From the NCBI GenBank assembly GCA_017533485.1, contig JAFXIC010000016.1, forward strand, positions 1 through 38,616: a stretch of DNA of 38,616 nt. The letters run 5' to 3'. A program made the translations under genes and the position numbers. This document shows, in pieces, positions 1-7,796 of the stretch. Under the pieces are notes generated by a model. It worked only from the letters and a program-made list of their open reading frames with translations, did no database searches and had not been told where the DNA came from. Position 1 is the first letter of the stretch; the number at the start of each line of letters is the position of its first letter. Source of the stretch: Oscillospiraceae bacterium. Lineage in GTDB: Bacteria; Bacillota; Clostridia; Oscillospirales; Ruminococcaceae.

Positions 1-390
1 CAACAGCACATAATCCATTTTGGCACTGCACCATGGTTTATCCCATTCCCTGATCTGTTCCAGATTGAATTTCTGTCTTTCCGGCGGCAATGCTGCAAAC
101 TCGGCTGCAGCATCGTTCATTCCCGGTGTGGCAGCCAACACCGAAATGTTCTCATACCGGCTCTGCTGCCGCAATGCCAACGGCGAGATCTTTCCTTCCA
201 GCAGCACACGCTCCAAGCCTCGATCTGACTCCGGCAGCGTATCGCAAAGGAATCTTGCGGCGTTCTGCTGACCGTCACAATCGACAACCAATACACGCTT
301 GCCTTGTTGTCCCAAGGTATACGCCACATTGATTACCGTTGTGGTTTTGCCAACGCCGCCTTTGTTGTTGAAGAATGCAAGATATTTCAT
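1..390 (-). CDS. ParA/Soj-family partition ATPase, N-terminal part (cut by window edge)
   Basis: The reverse strand from 390 to the window edge encodes 130 residues that begin MKYLAFFNNKGGVGKTT. This is the deviant Walker A box (KGGVGKTT) of ParA/MinD ATPases, followed by the VLVVDCDGQ strand (Walker A' region). ParA proteins bind ATP and move or partition plasmids, integrative elements or chromosome origins. The start at 390 follows an AGAAAGAAGG ribosome-binding site. An in-frame ATG at 438 would add 16 residues but has no such site. The gene ends outside the window, so its partner (ParB-like or replication protein) cannot be seen. It lies next to a tRNA-Cys 3' remnant (557-598), so it probably belongs to an integrated mobile element rather than to the chromosomal soj locus. 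The family call is firm; the mobile-element role is inferred. Confidence 0.88.
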   Translation of the reverse strand, partial: MKYLAFFNNKGGVGKTTTVINVAYTLGQQGKRVLVVDCDGQQNAARFLCDTLPESDRGLERVLLEGKISPLALRQQSRYENISVLAATPGMNDAAAEFAALPPERQKFNLEQIREWDKPWCSAKMDYVLL

Positions 391-455
391 GATCGCCTTC
401 TTTCTGCCCATTGTCCGGGCGATCTGTTTTGCCTTCATTCTGTTCTATGACATAG

Positions 456-486
456 AAAAAGGGAACGGTGAAGGCTTACCGTTCCC
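456..486 (-). terminator. Intrinsic terminator upstream of parA, reading leftward
   Basis: A perfect 9-bp stem (GGGAACGGT at 461-469 with ACCGTTCCC at 478-486) is followed on the minus strand by a run of five T (460-456). It therefore works for leftward transcription. No complete gene lies to its right, and parA starts about 70 bases downstream. It is either a leader attenuator for parA or an insulator at the element boundary. Confidence 0.7.
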
Positions 487-534
487 TCTGCGTTTGCAAC
501 CGCAGCTCTATGTGTTATCATCCTCCGAAGAAGA

Positions 535-563
535 AGAATAACCGTTTATCGGATGTTCTGCAA
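535..563 (-). promoter_or_regulatory. Weak candidate promoter for parA
   Basis: On the minus strand TTGCAG (563-558) stands 17 bases from TATTCT (540-535), which matches the -10 consensus at only four positions. The -35 would lie inside the tRNA-Cys remnant. If it is used, the transcript would pass through the terminator at 486-456 before reaching parA. Confidence 0.3.
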
Positions 564-598
564 CACCGTGATCACCAGTTCAAATCTGGTTCGCGCCT
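557..598 (+). other. 3' half of a tRNA-Cys gene: probable attachment-site remnant
   Basis: From 557 the sequence reads as the 3' part of a tRNA. There is an anticodon loop with GCA (Cys) at 560-562, the 3' anticodon strand ACCGT, a five-base variable loop and a perfect T arm (ACCAG, TTCAAAT, CTGGT). The acceptor strand TCGCGCC and discriminator T follow. The expected 5' acceptor strand GGCGCGA and the D arm are absent upstream, so this is not a functional tRNA. Retained tRNA 3' ends are the usual scar of tyrosine-recombinase integration. The terminator directly downstream suggests that the original chromosome lies to the right and the inserted element to the left. Confidence 0.65.
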
Positions 599-610
599 CT
601 CAAAAATAGA

Positions 611-643
611 ACTCTGCGCTGAATATTCGGCGCAGAGTTTTTT
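611..643 (+). terminator. Intrinsic terminator behind the tRNA-Cys remnant
   Basis: ACTCTGCGC (611-619) pairs with GCGCAGAGT (630-638), and a T run follows immediately. The position, 12 bases after the tRNA 3' end, fits the native terminator of the disrupted tRNA gene. The stretch from 644 to the promoter at 767 shows no gene. Confidence 0.8.
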
Positions 644-766
644 ATATCATCAAAAATATATGATATAGGAAGCTGCAGCGTTCCCACAGCCGTTCAGATG
701 CTCTTTCTTGCTCCGCAGGATCAGATCCCGACCGAAAAATCCGAAGTTTCCGCTTTGGATTTTGTC

Positions 767-795
767 TTGCAGGAATTGACTTTTTGTGGTATAAT
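767..795 (+). promoter_or_regulatory. Promoter of the AlbA_2 regulator gene
   Basis: TTGCAG (767-772), a 17-base spacer and TATAAT (790-795) form the promoter. TGG directly before the hexamer makes an extended -10. It lies 37 bases upstream of the ATG at 832. Confidence 0.75.
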
Positions 796-831
796 CATAG
801 TATCCTATGATCTTCGAATGGAGGCGGCGTG

Positions 832-2271
832 ATGATTGATTTTCAGCATATTGAAAAATACCGTGAGAATAACCGCATCGAAGCCAAAAAAGCACTCGGT
901 GGACTGCCGCACAGCATATGGGAGACCTATTCGGCATTCGCAAACTCTTTTGGCGGTGTGATTCTGCTTGGGGTTGAGGAGTATAAGGATAAATCGCTCC
1001 ATCCGGTCAATCTCCCCGATCCCGAAGACATGGCGGAGGAATTCTGGAGGGGGATGAATAACCCGCAGAAGGTGAGCGTCAATATCCTTTCGAGAAGAAA
1101 TATCGCCATTCATGCGGTGGACGGAAAACGCTTTCTTTCGATTGAAGTGCCGCGTGCGAGCCGCAGCGATAAACCGGTCTATATTGATGGGAACCCGATG
1201 AACGGCGCGTACCGCAGGAACGGAGAGGGCGATTATAAATGTACAAGAGATGAAATTGCCGCGATGATGCGTGACGCCGCGGTGCAGACACAGGATATGT
1301 CGGTGCTGGAAAATATGGGAACGGATGTCTTTCATTCCGGAACCGTTCACGCTTATCGGAACCAGATGAAACACTGCCGCCCCGGTCATGTATGGGAAAC
1401 GCTGGATGATATCGGGTTCCTCTCGAAGCTTGGTGCAGTCGGAATTGGTGCGGATGGAATGCTGCATCCTACTGCGGCAGGCTTGCTGATGTTTGGGGAT
1501 GTACAGGAAATCGTAAAGGCATATCCCAATTATTCTCTCGATTATCGGGAGGAGCTTGAAAACGATCGGAAGCTGTCCGAACGGATTCTTTCTTCATCGG
1601 GTGACTGGAGCGGGAATGTCTATGATTTTTATTGCCTTGTATATGATCGGCTGACACGGAATCTCGATATCCCGAAGCAGGCTTCTGCATCCGTTCATCA
1701 GGCGCTCGGGGAGGCACTCGCCAATTGTCTGATCAATGCCGATTATTATGGCAGAGAGGGGATTCTCCTGATCCGCCGCAGCGATTCGATTCTGTTTTCG
1801 AATCCCGGAAGCTTCCGTATTGACATTGAAACGGCAAAAAACGGCGGCATTTCCGATCCGAGAAATGCCGCGCTGATTCAGATGTTCAATATGGCAGATA
1901 TTGCTGCGCGGACAGGAAGCGGTATTCCGAATATTTTCCGCGTCTGGAAAAAACAAGGCTGGGCTGTTCCGGAAATCCGGGAAGATATCGCACCCGAAAG
2001 AATTACATTGCTGCTGCACATGAAATCGGGCGGCGAAGCCCTTTCTCCGGACAAAAAGAGCGATATGGAACGCATCGGAAAACCGAAGGTCCATAAAGCC
2101 GCCGTTATGGATTATCTGACGGAGAATGTGACTGCGGATGCATCCGAAATATCGGAGCTGCTTGGAATTTGTGATGTATCTACCGAGAATCTGCTTGCCG
2201 GAATGGCGGCGGAAGGTATGATTGTCGCAGAGGATACCGCGCAGCATCGGATTTACAAACTGAAAATATAA
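832..2271 (+). CDS. AlbA_2 (Schlafen-type) DNA-binding / GHKL ATPase-like transcriptional regulator
   Basis: A 479-residue protein of the COG2865 type. The N-terminal 130 residues carry the AlbA_2 (Slfn) signature, with an E-(A/S)-K-x-A region (RIEAKKALGG) followed by AFANSFGGVILLGVEE. A GHKL-like region follows around residues 285-370 (ALGEALANCLINADYY, then SNPGSF and TGSGIPNIF). The last 65 residues look like a winged helix. Such proteins are described as DNA-binding regulators and are often found near mobile or defence regions; the substrate or target is unknown. ATG 832 is preferred over the overlapping GTG 829 because GGAGG (820-824) then sits seven bases away. The gene is alone between its own promoter and a strong terminator, just outside the tRNA-Cys scar. 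The family assignment is good and the function is open. Confidence 0.82.
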   Translation: MIDFQHIEKYRENNRIEAKKALGGLPHSIWETYSAFANSFGGVILLGVEEYKDKSLHPVNLPDPEDMAEEFWRGMNNPQKVSVNILSRRNIAIHAVDGKRFLSIEVPRASRSDKPVYIDGNPMNGAYRRNGEGDYKCTRDEIAAMMRDAAVQTQDMSVLENMGTDVFHSGTVHAYRNQMKHCRPGHVWETLDDIGFLSKLGAVGIGADGMLHPTAAGLLMFGDVQEIVKAYPNYSLDYREELENDRKLSERILSSSGDWSGNVYDFYCLVYDRLTRNLDIPKQASASVHQALGEALANCLINADYYGREGILLIRRSDSILFSNPGSFRIDIETAKNGGISDPRNAALIQMFNMADIAARTGSGIPNIFRVWKKQGWAVPEIREDIAPERITLLLHMKSGGEALSPDKKSDMERIGKPKVHKAAVMDYLTENVTADASEISELLGICDVSTENLLAGMAAEGMIVAEDTAQHRIYKLKI

Positions 2272-2275
2272 GATC

Positions 2276-2318
2276 AGGAATCCCCGGAAATCATGTGTTT
2301 CCGAGGGTTCCTTTTTTT
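2276..2318 (+). terminator. Intrinsic terminator after the AlbA_2 gene
   Basis: A long stem (AGGAATCCCCGGAAA with TTTCCGAGGGTTCCT, slightly mismatched) begins about five bases after the stop codon. It ends in seven consecutive T. Confidence 0.85.
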
Positions 2319-2483
2319 CGTGCGCTGCTGTGCGGAACGATATCCGAAGCTTCTGATGCATCGTTCTGAGATCAGCTGTCTGTACGCTTGTCAAGGCGGC
2401 TTGCGGAAGATATATTTTGCTTGATGGATTTATACGGTTTCTATAAGAAGGACGAATGAAAATTGTGCACTTTTGAACATATA

Positions 2484-2510
2484 CGAACGACAATATGTGA
2501 TTGTTGTTCG
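2484..2510 (+). promoter_or_regulatory. Operator-like inverted repeat overlapping the -35 box
   Basis: CGAACGACAAT (2484-2494), the spacer ATGTG and ATTGTTGTTCG (2500-2510) form an 11-bp inverted repeat with one mismatch. It covers the -35 hexamer at 2501-2506. That placement is what a repressor operator would need. No regulator gene lies next to it, so the factor is unknown. Confidence 0.55.
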
Positions 2511-2529
2511 GAAATAATTGTGTTATACT
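2501..2529 (+). promoter_or_regulatory. Promoter of the arabinofuranosidase gene
   Basis: TTGTTG (2501-2506), 17 bases and TATACT (2524-2529) with an extended TGT in front. The -35 lies inside the inverted repeat 2484-2510. Confidence 0.72.
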
Positions 2530-2588
2530 AATAGGCACGGTCCCATCAACCGTATCAAAAATAAATAAAGATAAGGATGGATAGGAAA

Positions 2589-5500
2589 ATGAACCAAATT
2601 ACAGGCAAACACAAAACACGCTTCCTGCGGCGCACGCTTGCAGCTGCTGCCGCGGCCGTACTGACAATGGGTACGGGATCTTATCTGCCGGAGCTGGGCG
2701 GAATCCAGACAATTCAAGCGGCAGACGCACTGGTTGAGGATTTTACCCTCAGCGACCTTACCATGACCGACCCCTACTGTACCAACGCATTCGCAAAGGA
2801 AATGGAGTATCTGCTTTCCTTTGATACGGAGCGGCTGCTCTGCGGCTTCCGTGAGAATGCAAAGCTCTCGACCAATGGCGCAAAGCGGTATGCCGGCTGG
2901 GAAAACACCCTGATCGCGGGCCATACCATCGGCCATTACCTTTCTGCCTGTGCACAGGCTTACCGTAATCCTGCGCTGACATCGGAACAGCGTGCGAAGC
3001 TGGAGGATATTCTGGATCAGCTGCTTGCCGGTATGCAGGTATGTCAGCAGAATTCCAAGGGCAAATCCGGTTTCCTCTGGGCAGGTCAGGTCAAAAACGC
3101 CAACAATGTGGAACAGCAGTTTGATTATGTCCAGCAGGGGAAAACCAATATCATCGACGAAGCCTGGGTGCCCTGGTACACCATGCATAAGCTGGTACAA
3201 GGGCTGGTGGATGTATATCGTCTGACCGGAAAAACCACGGCAAAAACCATTGCTTCCGGGCTGGGCGACTGGACATATAACCGCTGCTCCACATGGGATC
3301 AGAAAACACATAATACCGTGCTTTCCATTGAATACGGCGGCATGAACGACTGTCTGTATCAGCTGTATGAGATCACAGGCAAGGAATCTCATGCGGCTGC
3401 GGCACATTATTTTGATGAAACCAATCTGCACGAGCTGGTGTTAGGCGGCGGTGCCAATGCGCTGAACAACCGCCACGCCAATACAACCATTCCGAAATTT
3501 ATCGGTGCACTGCGCCGTTATCAGGTATTGGACGGAAAAACCATCGGCGGCGAAAAAGTAGATGCCTCCCGTTATCTCCAATATGCCGAAGCGTTCTGGG
3601 ATATGGTCATTACCCACCATACCTATATCACCGGCGGAAACAGCGAGTGGGAACATTTCGGAAAGGATGATGTGCTGGACGCCGAACGCACCAACTGCAA
3701 CTGTGAAACCTGCAACTCCTATAATATGCTGAAGCTCAGCCGTGAGCTTTATAAAATTACAGGCGATAAAAAATATATGGATTTCTATGAGGGCACCTAT
3801 TATAACTCCATCCTCTCCTCCCAGAATCCCGAAACCGGCATGACAACCTATTTCCAGCCCATGGCAACCGGATATTTCAAGGTGTATTCCTCGCCCTATG
3901 ACAGCTTCTGGTGCTGTACGGGCAGCGGTATGGAAAGCTTTACGAAGCTGGGCGATACGATCTATATGCACAGCGATGATGCTTTGTATGTCAATCTGTA
4001 TCAAAGCTCCGAGATTGCATGGACAGAGAAAAATATTACCGTAAAACAGGAAAGCCGGATTCCGCTTTCCGATACCGCAGAATTTACTGTCAGCGGCAGC
4101 GGAAGCTGTGATATGCTGCTGCGGATTCCGCAGTGGAAGGCAGGAAATATGACTGTTTCCGTTAACGGCAGCAATTACAGCTATCAGACCGTGGACGGCT
4201 ACGCTGCGATCAAGGATGTCAAGGGCGGCGATTCCATCACCGTGAAAATCCCAATGCAGATTACTGCGCACGCGCTTCCGGATAACAAAGCGGTATATGG
4301 ATTCCGTTACGGCCCGCTGGTGCTGAGCGCAGAGCTTGGAAAGGAAAATATGCAGACCGGCTCCACCGGTATGTGGGTCACCATTCCGAAGGAACAGATC
4401 GTTGGCTCGCAGAACATCACCCTCTCTAAAGAAGGTCAGTCCGTTGCAGTATTCATGGCGGAAATTAACGACCATTTTACCAGAGAACCCGATTCCCTCC
4501 GTTTTACCCTGAAAGATACCAGCCAGACGCTGACCTTTACCCCGCATTATCAGCAGCATCAGCAGCGTTACGGTATTTACTGGAAATTCCTTTCGAACGG
4601 TACTGTGGTGGATGAAAAGCCGCCCAGAGCAAAGATTACCGTAACCGATACGGTACAGCCCGGCTACGGACAGTATGAAAATGATGAGCAGCATAATATG
4701 CGGGAATTCCACACCACAGGCGTGACCGATGATTCGACCTACCGTTTTGCACAGGCAGGCGGTTACTTCTCCTATCAGATGGAGGTGGATCCCGATGCAC
4801 CCTTCTCCTTGCTGACCGTTCGCTTCCGCCATGCAGATAACGGCAAAACCATCCGTGTGCGTGTGGGCGATACCATACTCTACGCAGAAACACTCAATCA
4901 TAACGGCACTGCCGAAACCTATGATGTCCGTATCCCCATCCCGCCGGAAGTACTTTCCCGCTGTATGCATACCATTACGGCAAACGGCAAGGAAGTACCG
5001 GTGCTGGATGTGACGTTCTCCGCAAATAATGACAAGGAATCCGCTAAGGTCTGTGATTTCATCTACATGAACGCAGTCAGACCCTATTATCAGCTGGATA
5101 CCGATATCGCATACTTTGTGGATTGCGGCGACCAGGATGTTACGACACTGACCGGTTCGGATACAATGGGCTGGTTCAACTCCGTGACCGAGCAGCTGTT
5201 TTCGGAGGATGAGGTATCCGGTATGCGCTGGGGTCTGATCGACGATCCGACCGACAAGCATAACGGTTCTGGCTTGAGCGGCGGAATCTATACTGCCAAT
5301 ACCTGGCCCAATGAAGCGGCGCCCGGCGATGGTGCCAATAAGAATGTTTCCTTCCGCTATACCAAAAATCAGTATGAAAGCAATATTGACCGTCATATCA
5401 ATTATGGCTTTACGCTCCCTGACGGCACATATACCGTGGAGATGAGTTTCCGTGATACCTGGGGCTGCTCGAAGAATCCCCGGGTATATGCCGATATGGG

Positions 5501-5858
5501 CACGGAAAAGGAAACCCTGATCGCTCAGAACTGTGCAACGGACGGCAGCGCTGTCACAGGAACGGTCACTGTGACAGACGGCTATCTGGAACTCAATTTC
5601 CGTTCGGATGACAAGGCGATCAATCTCAACTATATTATCATCCGTTTTGCAGATGGTATGCCTTATACAAAGCGAGGGATGCGCGGAGATATCGACCTTG
5701 ACGGTGCGGTTACCGCAAAAGATACTGCCGCTCTGCTGCCTGCACTGCTGACAGAGCAGAAGCTTACCTGGGAACAGGGCTATGCCGCAGATGTGCATAC
5801 GGACTTCTCTCTGGATACCAGAGATCTGACGATGCTGAAGCGCGGGCTGCTGCGATAA
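2589..5858 (+). CDS. Secreted beta-L-arabinofuranosidase (GH127/GH146 superfamily, DUF1680) with dockerin
   Basis: A 1089-residue secreted enzyme. The N-terminus is a signal peptide (basic start, Ala-rich core, IQAADA near residue 45). The catalytic region (about 45-640) has the family hallmarks: GHTIGHYLSA, a TGGNSEWEHF stretch, and the zinc-cysteine set E373, C375, C442 and C443. These match by spacing the Glu/Cys/Cys-Cys site of HypBA1. The ETCNSYNMLKL and WCCTGSGME wording is closer to the GH146-type branch. A malectin-like region (VDCGDQD onward, about 840-1025) and a type I dockerin (about 1032-1089, two calcium loops, the first DIDLDGAVTAKD) follow. It should remove beta-linked L-arabinofuranose from plant glycans and dock onto a scaffoldin. 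ATG 2589 is chosen over ATG 2577 because AAGGATGGATAGG precedes it at a usable distance. It is a monocistronic gene with its own operator-like site. Confidence 0.86.
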   Translation: MNQITGKHKTRFLRRTLAAAAAAVLTMGTGSYLPELGGIQTIQAADALVEDFTLSDLTMTDPYCTNAFAKEMEYLLSFDTERLLCGFRENAKLSTNGAKRYAGWENTLIAGHTIGHYLSACAQAYRNPALTSEQRAKLEDILDQLLAGMQVCQQNSKGKSGFLWAGQVKNANNVEQQFDYVQQGKTNIIDEAWVPWYTMHKLVQGLVDVYRLTGKTTAKTIASGLGDWTYNRCSTWDQKTHNTVLSIEYGGMNDCLYQLYEITGKESHAAAAHYFDETNLHELVLGGGANALNNRHANTTIPKFIGALRRYQVLDGKTIGGEKVDASRYLQYAEAFWDMVITHHTYITGGNSEWEHFGKDDVLDAERTNCNCETCNSYNMLKLSRELYKITGDKKYMDFYEGTYYNSILSSQNPETGMTTYFQPMATGYFKVYSSPYDSFWCCTGSGMESFTKLGDTIYMHSDDALYVNLYQSSEIAWTEKNITVKQESRIPLSDTAEFTVSGSGSCDMLLRIPQWKAGNMTVSVNGSNYSYQTVDGYAAIKDVKGGDSITVKIPMQITAHALPDNKAVYGFRYGPLVLSAELGKENMQTGSTGMWVTIPKEQIVGSQNITLSKEGQSVAVFMAEINDHFTREPDSLRFTLKDTSQTLTFTPHYQQHQQRYGIYWKFLSNGTVVDEKPPRAKITVTDTVQPGYGQYENDEQHNMREFHTTGVTDDSTYRFAQAGGYFSYQMEVDPDAPFSLLTVRFRHADNGKTIRVRVGDTILYAETLNHNGTAETYDVRIPIPPEVLSRCMHTITANGKEVPVLDVTFSANNDKESAKVCDFIYMNAVRPYYQLDTDIAYFVDCGDQDVTTLTGSDTMGWFNSVTEQLFSEDEVSGMRWGLIDDPTDKHNGSGLSGGIYTANTWPNEAAPGDGANKNVSFRYTKNQYESNIDRHINYGFTLPDGTYTVEMSFRDTWGCSKNPRVYADMGTEKETLIAQNCATDGSAVTGTVTVTDGYLELNFRSDDKAINLNYIIIRFADGMPYTKRGMRGDIDLDGAVTAKDTAALLPALLTEQKLTWEQGYAADVHTDFSLDTRDLTMLKRGLLR

Positions 5859-5889
5859 CACGCATCTGCAAAAATACTCATAATGTAAG

Positions 5890-5922
5890 AAGCGCCTCTT
5901 GACGTCAGTAAAGGGGCGCTTT
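5890..5922 (+). terminator. Intrinsic terminator after the arabinofuranosidase gene
   Basis: AAGCGCCTCTT pairs with AAAGGGGCGCTT around a nine-base loop. The T tail is short and interrupted. Confidence 0.7.
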
Positions 5923-6070
5923 CGTATTGTGACAAGGCTTGACTGTGACAGGCTTCCGGTCAATCCCCAACAGATCTTATCTGAACGCACCGTGCATTTT
6001 ACGGGATCAGGGTGCTGTGCGGCAATGGATATAGGAAAACAAGCGTGCAAAGGAAATTACGGATTTCTAC

Positions 6071-6099
6071 TTGCACAATCCGTCAAACCGTGATATAAT
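6071..6099 (+). promoter_or_regulatory. Strong promoter without an intact downstream gene
   Basis: TTGCAC (6071-6076), 17 bases and TATAAT (6094-6099) with an extended TGA. It has the same design as the promoters of intact genes here, but it reads into what appears to be degraded coding sequence. Confidence 0.7.
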
Positions 6100-6105
6100 A
6101 ATTTT

Positions 6106-6362
6106 GGATCGAAACTTTTTTTGGTGAAAACGATGCCATATTTTACACGAATCCGAATCTACATAACGAAAGGACAGGAACAGGAAAGCTTTCAGAAATT
6201 AGTTTCCGTTTCCGCTGCATTTGCAATGCTTATGGGCGAAGCCTCGGCGATCTGCCGGGAGAATTTGCAAGCGAATTTTTGTACAGCGCCAACGCATATG
6301 ATGTCGATTCCGGCGAATGCAGGCGTGGGTAGATGCGATTGATAGTCTGGAAGTTTGGTAAA
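6106..6362 (+). pseudogene. Probable remnant of an unidentified gene
   Basis: Directly after a strong promoter, three reading frames in turn give protein-like text. The frame starting at 6121 runs to a TGA at 6340. A second frame without a start codon contains LPGEFASEFLYSANAYD before a TAG. A third frame ends MQAWVDAIDSLEVW just before TAA (6360-6362). This pattern suggests a frameshifted or truncated gene. I cannot identify the family, and the 73-codon ORF from 6121 could instead be a real small protein. Confidence 0.3.
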
Positions 6363-6462
6363 TTCAATCAGTGGCTATTCTAAAAAATGCTTGTAGAATA
6401 ACGGAATCAGATATGATAGAATCAGAGAAAAACTTGAATTTGACAAAGGAGGTGCTTGTTGT

Positions 6463-6696
6463 ATGGATGGGCATTGGGTTGTTTTTTTTATCATGCAATT
6501 AATATATACAATCCCTATTATTGCTGCTATTGTTGCTGCTGTTGCACTACCAATTGCAGGGTTAGTGTTGCGTAAATCAAAGCCACAATTATCTAAAAAA
6601 TTGCTAAGAATAGGCGGAGTATGTATTTGTGTAGTTTGTTTGATTTTGTTAACAAATATATTGGGTGCGATATTTAGCGGAACATTAAGTATTTGA
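6463..6696 (+). CDS. Small membrane protein of unknown function
   Basis: A 77-residue protein with two hydrophobic segments (about residues 8-35 and 48-70) separated by a short basic stretch (LRKSKPQLSKKLLR). The start is well supported by AAAGGAGGTG nine bases upstream. I recognise no family. The gene opens an AT-rich islet of three genes (6463-7796) whose base use differs clearly from the GC-richer neighbours, which suggests acquisition by transfer. Two-segment small membrane proteins in such settings are often bacteriocin-immunity or toxin-related, but nothing here proves that. Confidence 0.6.
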   Translation: MDGHWVVFFIMQLIYTIPIIAAIVAAVALPIAGLVLRKSKPQLSKKLLRIGGVCICVVCLILLTNILGAIFSGTLSI

Positions 6697-6756
6697 GTGT
6701 TATAGAACTCCAATTTGTAGGGGACAGAAGATTTGAAGTTGATGGAGGAATGCATG

Positions 6757-7050
6757 ATGGATATTGGCAGAAAAAACGAATGGTTAAATATGATAATGGA
6801 CAATGATAATGAAATCGGGAAAATATATAGAGATAACTATGAATATGTCATTGAAATAAATATGTGGAATGGAGACATACGCATATTGAAAACCGTGAAT
6901 TGTAGGAAATTTGTTCATTATACTGAATTGGTAGATGAAATTGGCGATATAACCTTTCATGACAATGTATATAAATTTTTGCCTGTTATTCCTGAGGGTT
7001 CAGAAACAATTTTAGAAATAGAGGCAGATGAAATTATATTGATGAAATAA
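6757..7050 (+). CDS. Hypothetical acidic protein
   Basis: About 97 residues, soluble and acidic, with alternating strand-like text (EYVIEINMWNGDIRILK, then FLPVIPEGSETILEIEADEI). No family is recognised. The size and composition resemble orphan immunity proteins, which is only an impression. The reading frame is open from a TTG at 6733, but GGAGG at 6744-6748 points to ATG 6757 (eight bases away) or ATG 6754. The leader TTGATGGAGGAAT (6739-6751) recurs exactly before the next gene (7100-7112), and both proteins begin Met-Asp-Ile. Confidence 0.6.
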   Translation: MDIGRKNEWLNMIMDNDNEIGKIYRDNYEYVIEINMWNGDIRILKTVNCRKFVHYTELVDEIGDITFHDNVYKFLPVIPEGSETILEIEADEIILMK

Positions 7051-7121
7051 ACTTAATGAGGATAGAATATGTGAACTTGATGTGATAAAATATAAAAAAT
7101 TGATGGAGGAATCTAGATAAG

Positions 7122-7796
7122 ATGGATATACAAACAAAGAAGGATAAAGGATGGGATTATTTTTTATATGCGCTATACGCTTTTGCTGGGCTGGGAATTG
7201 AAGTATTACTTGCTTTTTTCATCGAGCCGCTTATTTATGGATGTTCCATGAATGAGTGGTCTACTGCACAAAATATTAGTCATTGGGTAATTATATGTGT
7301 GTGTTGGGGGCTGATTTGTTTTTTTCTGGCGAAAACTTCAAAAAATAAATATGGTTATGATGTTTTTATGTATCAAAACAAAATGAAATTGTGGCAGTGG
7401 TGCACGGTTATAGCCATTTTTATTTTAATGATTGTGATTTCCTATGTTGATTGGAATGGTTCAAAGGTGTTAAAAGAATTACAATATAATGGGTTGCTCA
7501 AGTTTATTTTTCAATATATTTACTATATTTTCGAAGTAGGACTTATGGTATTGATTATTGTATTTGGTCAGAAAGCATTTGAAAAATGGTTTCATGATGA
7601 TTGTCATGTATTGATTCCTTATGGAGGTATTTTAACGGGATTCACTTGGGGAATGGTACATATTCTTACCAAGGGAAGTATTACCATGGGGGTATCACTA
7701 ATTTTTATTAGTATAGGTTATGGAGCAACTTATCTACTGGTAAATCGTGATATTAGAAAAGCATACATTTGGATACTCCTTATGTTTGTATTATAA
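7122..7796 (+). CDS. Multi-pass membrane protein, possibly a degenerate CPBP-type protease
   Basis: 224 residues with about six hydrophobic segments. The last third (ILTGFTWGMVHIL, then GYGATYLLV) resembles the FxxxH-containing half of CPBP (CAAX-protease/bacteriocin-processing) membrane proteins. The EExxR motif that carries the catalytic glutamates in that family is not visible, so activity is doubtful. The start follows GATGGAGGAAT with a rather long spacing of 12 bases. It is the third gene of the AT-rich islet and is separated from the previous gene by about 70 bases. It could also simply be an unrelated integral membrane protein. Confidence 0.55.
   Translation: MDIQTKKDKGWDYFLYALYAFAGLGIEVLLAFFIEPLIYGCSMNEWSTAQNISHWVIICVCWGLICFFLAKTSKNKYGYDVFMYQNKMKLWQWCTVIAIFILMIVISYVDWNGSKVLKELQYNGLLKFIFQYIYYIFEVGLMVLIIVFGQKAFEKWFHDDCHVLIPYGGILTGFTWGMVHILTKGSITMGVSLIFISIGYGATYLLVNRDIRKAYIWILLMFVL

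Larger units (their letters stand above)
2319..2588. other. Intergenic leader region of the arabinofuranosidase gene
   Basis: No gene is seen between the terminator and 2483. The right half holds an inverted repeat, a promoter and an untranslated leader of about 50 bases, listed separately. Confidence 0.6.
5923..6462. other. 540-base stretch without an intact gene
   Basis: No complete recognisable gene is seen. A strong promoter at 6071-6099 reads into a segment (6106-6362) that looks like eroded coding sequence. A weak -10-like TATGAT at 6412-6417 may serve the next gene. Confidence 0.5.

Noticed and set aside
3441..6050. An 869-codon open frame on the minus strand opposite the arabinofuranosidase gene
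   Set aside because: It is a shadow frame with no recognisable domain. The plus strand has a signal peptide, catalytic motifs and a dockerin.
5899..6093. A 64-codon plus-strand ORF after the arabinofuranosidase gene
   Set aside because: It begins inside the terminator hairpin, has no ribosome-binding site and no protein-like pattern.
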